The notes below the pieces were generated by a model. It ran no database searches and had not been told where the DNA came from. It was given only the letters and a program-made list of their open reading frames with translations. A stretch of 64,000 bases of DNA, taken from assembly GCF_036637135.1 (NCBI RefSeq), contig NZ_JAVWNC010000001.1, positions 1 to 64,000 of the forward strand, given 5' to 3'. The translations under genes and the position numbers were made by a program. Positions within the stretch are counted from its first letter, which is position 1. Every line of letters starts with the position of its first letter. Positions 63,978 to 64,000 of this stretch are shown here, one piece after another. The DNA is from Anaerorhabdus sp036637135 (GTDB taxonomy: Bacteria; Bacillota_I; Bacilli_A; Erysipelotrichales; Erysipelotrichaceae).

Positions 63978-64000
63978 TTGCATTCTCCCTTCTAGATTTG

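Overview
The window is AT-rich DNA from a low-GC Gram-positive anaerobe. TGA is used as a stop and good AGGAGG-type ribosome binding sites are frequent. Bifunctional AdhE, two [FeFe]-hydrogenase-type proteins, predicted Rex operators, Mn riboswitches, a sucrose PTS operon and LytTR/GHKL signalling fit a gut or oral Firmicute, most likely Erysipelotrichia. That placement is inferred from gene content only. No rRNA, tRNA, CRISPR array, transposase or integrase was found.

Layout. (1) 1-17100, minus strand: a surface-glycan locus. It holds a CDP-3,6-dideoxyhexose block (rfbF, rfbG, a reductase, rfbH), a UDP-N-acetyl-L-fucosamine block (capE, capF, capG), an LtaS-like phosphoglycerol transferase, an acyltransferase, a GDPD-like lipoprotein, a GT-C-like membrane protein, an anchored GH9 enzyme with extra modules, and a polyprenyl-phosphate-type GT2. 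(2) 17293-19867: an Agr-like two-component system in which the phospho-acceptor His and the ATPase lie in separate adjacent genes, with a divergent LytTR regulator. (3) 19944-23398: a 3.4 kb segment bounded by 37-bp direct repeats of the 3' end of the neighbouring P-type ATPase gene. It carries a phosphodiester-glycosidase-like gene, a small unknown gene and a GT-C-like protein. (4) 23360-31253: the P-type ATPase behind a yybP-ykoY Mn riboswitch, acylphosphatase, a PTPS-related membrane protein and adhE with a Rex-like site. (5) 31354-44134: housekeeping and accessory genes, including mntP with a second yybP-ykoY leader, cardiolipin synthase, ThrE-type exporter halves, an alkylsulfatase-like protein, thioredoxin-like proteins, peptidase T and a PfkB kinase. 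(6) 44223-49238: a hydrogenase operon (group B-like hydrogenase, 2Fe-2S protein, PAS-containing sensory hydrogenase, PP2C phosphatase). It is preceded by a dense set of hairpins with its own promoter and terminator, a candidate unrecognised non-coding RNA. (7) 49317-54837: sucrose utilisation (scrK, scrR, scrB, scrA) with two identical operators around the scrA promoter. (8) 54873-56705: typA/bipA. (9) 56971-63977: a Tad/Flp-like pilus or secretion operon ending in a large secreted protein that appears to start at ATT.

The genes point to three linked themes: building and trimming a decorated surface polymer, probably under the Agr-like system; manganese efflux through two riboswitch-controlled exporters; and fermentative redox balance, where adhE and hydrogenase share Rex-like operators just upstream of their ribosome binding sites.
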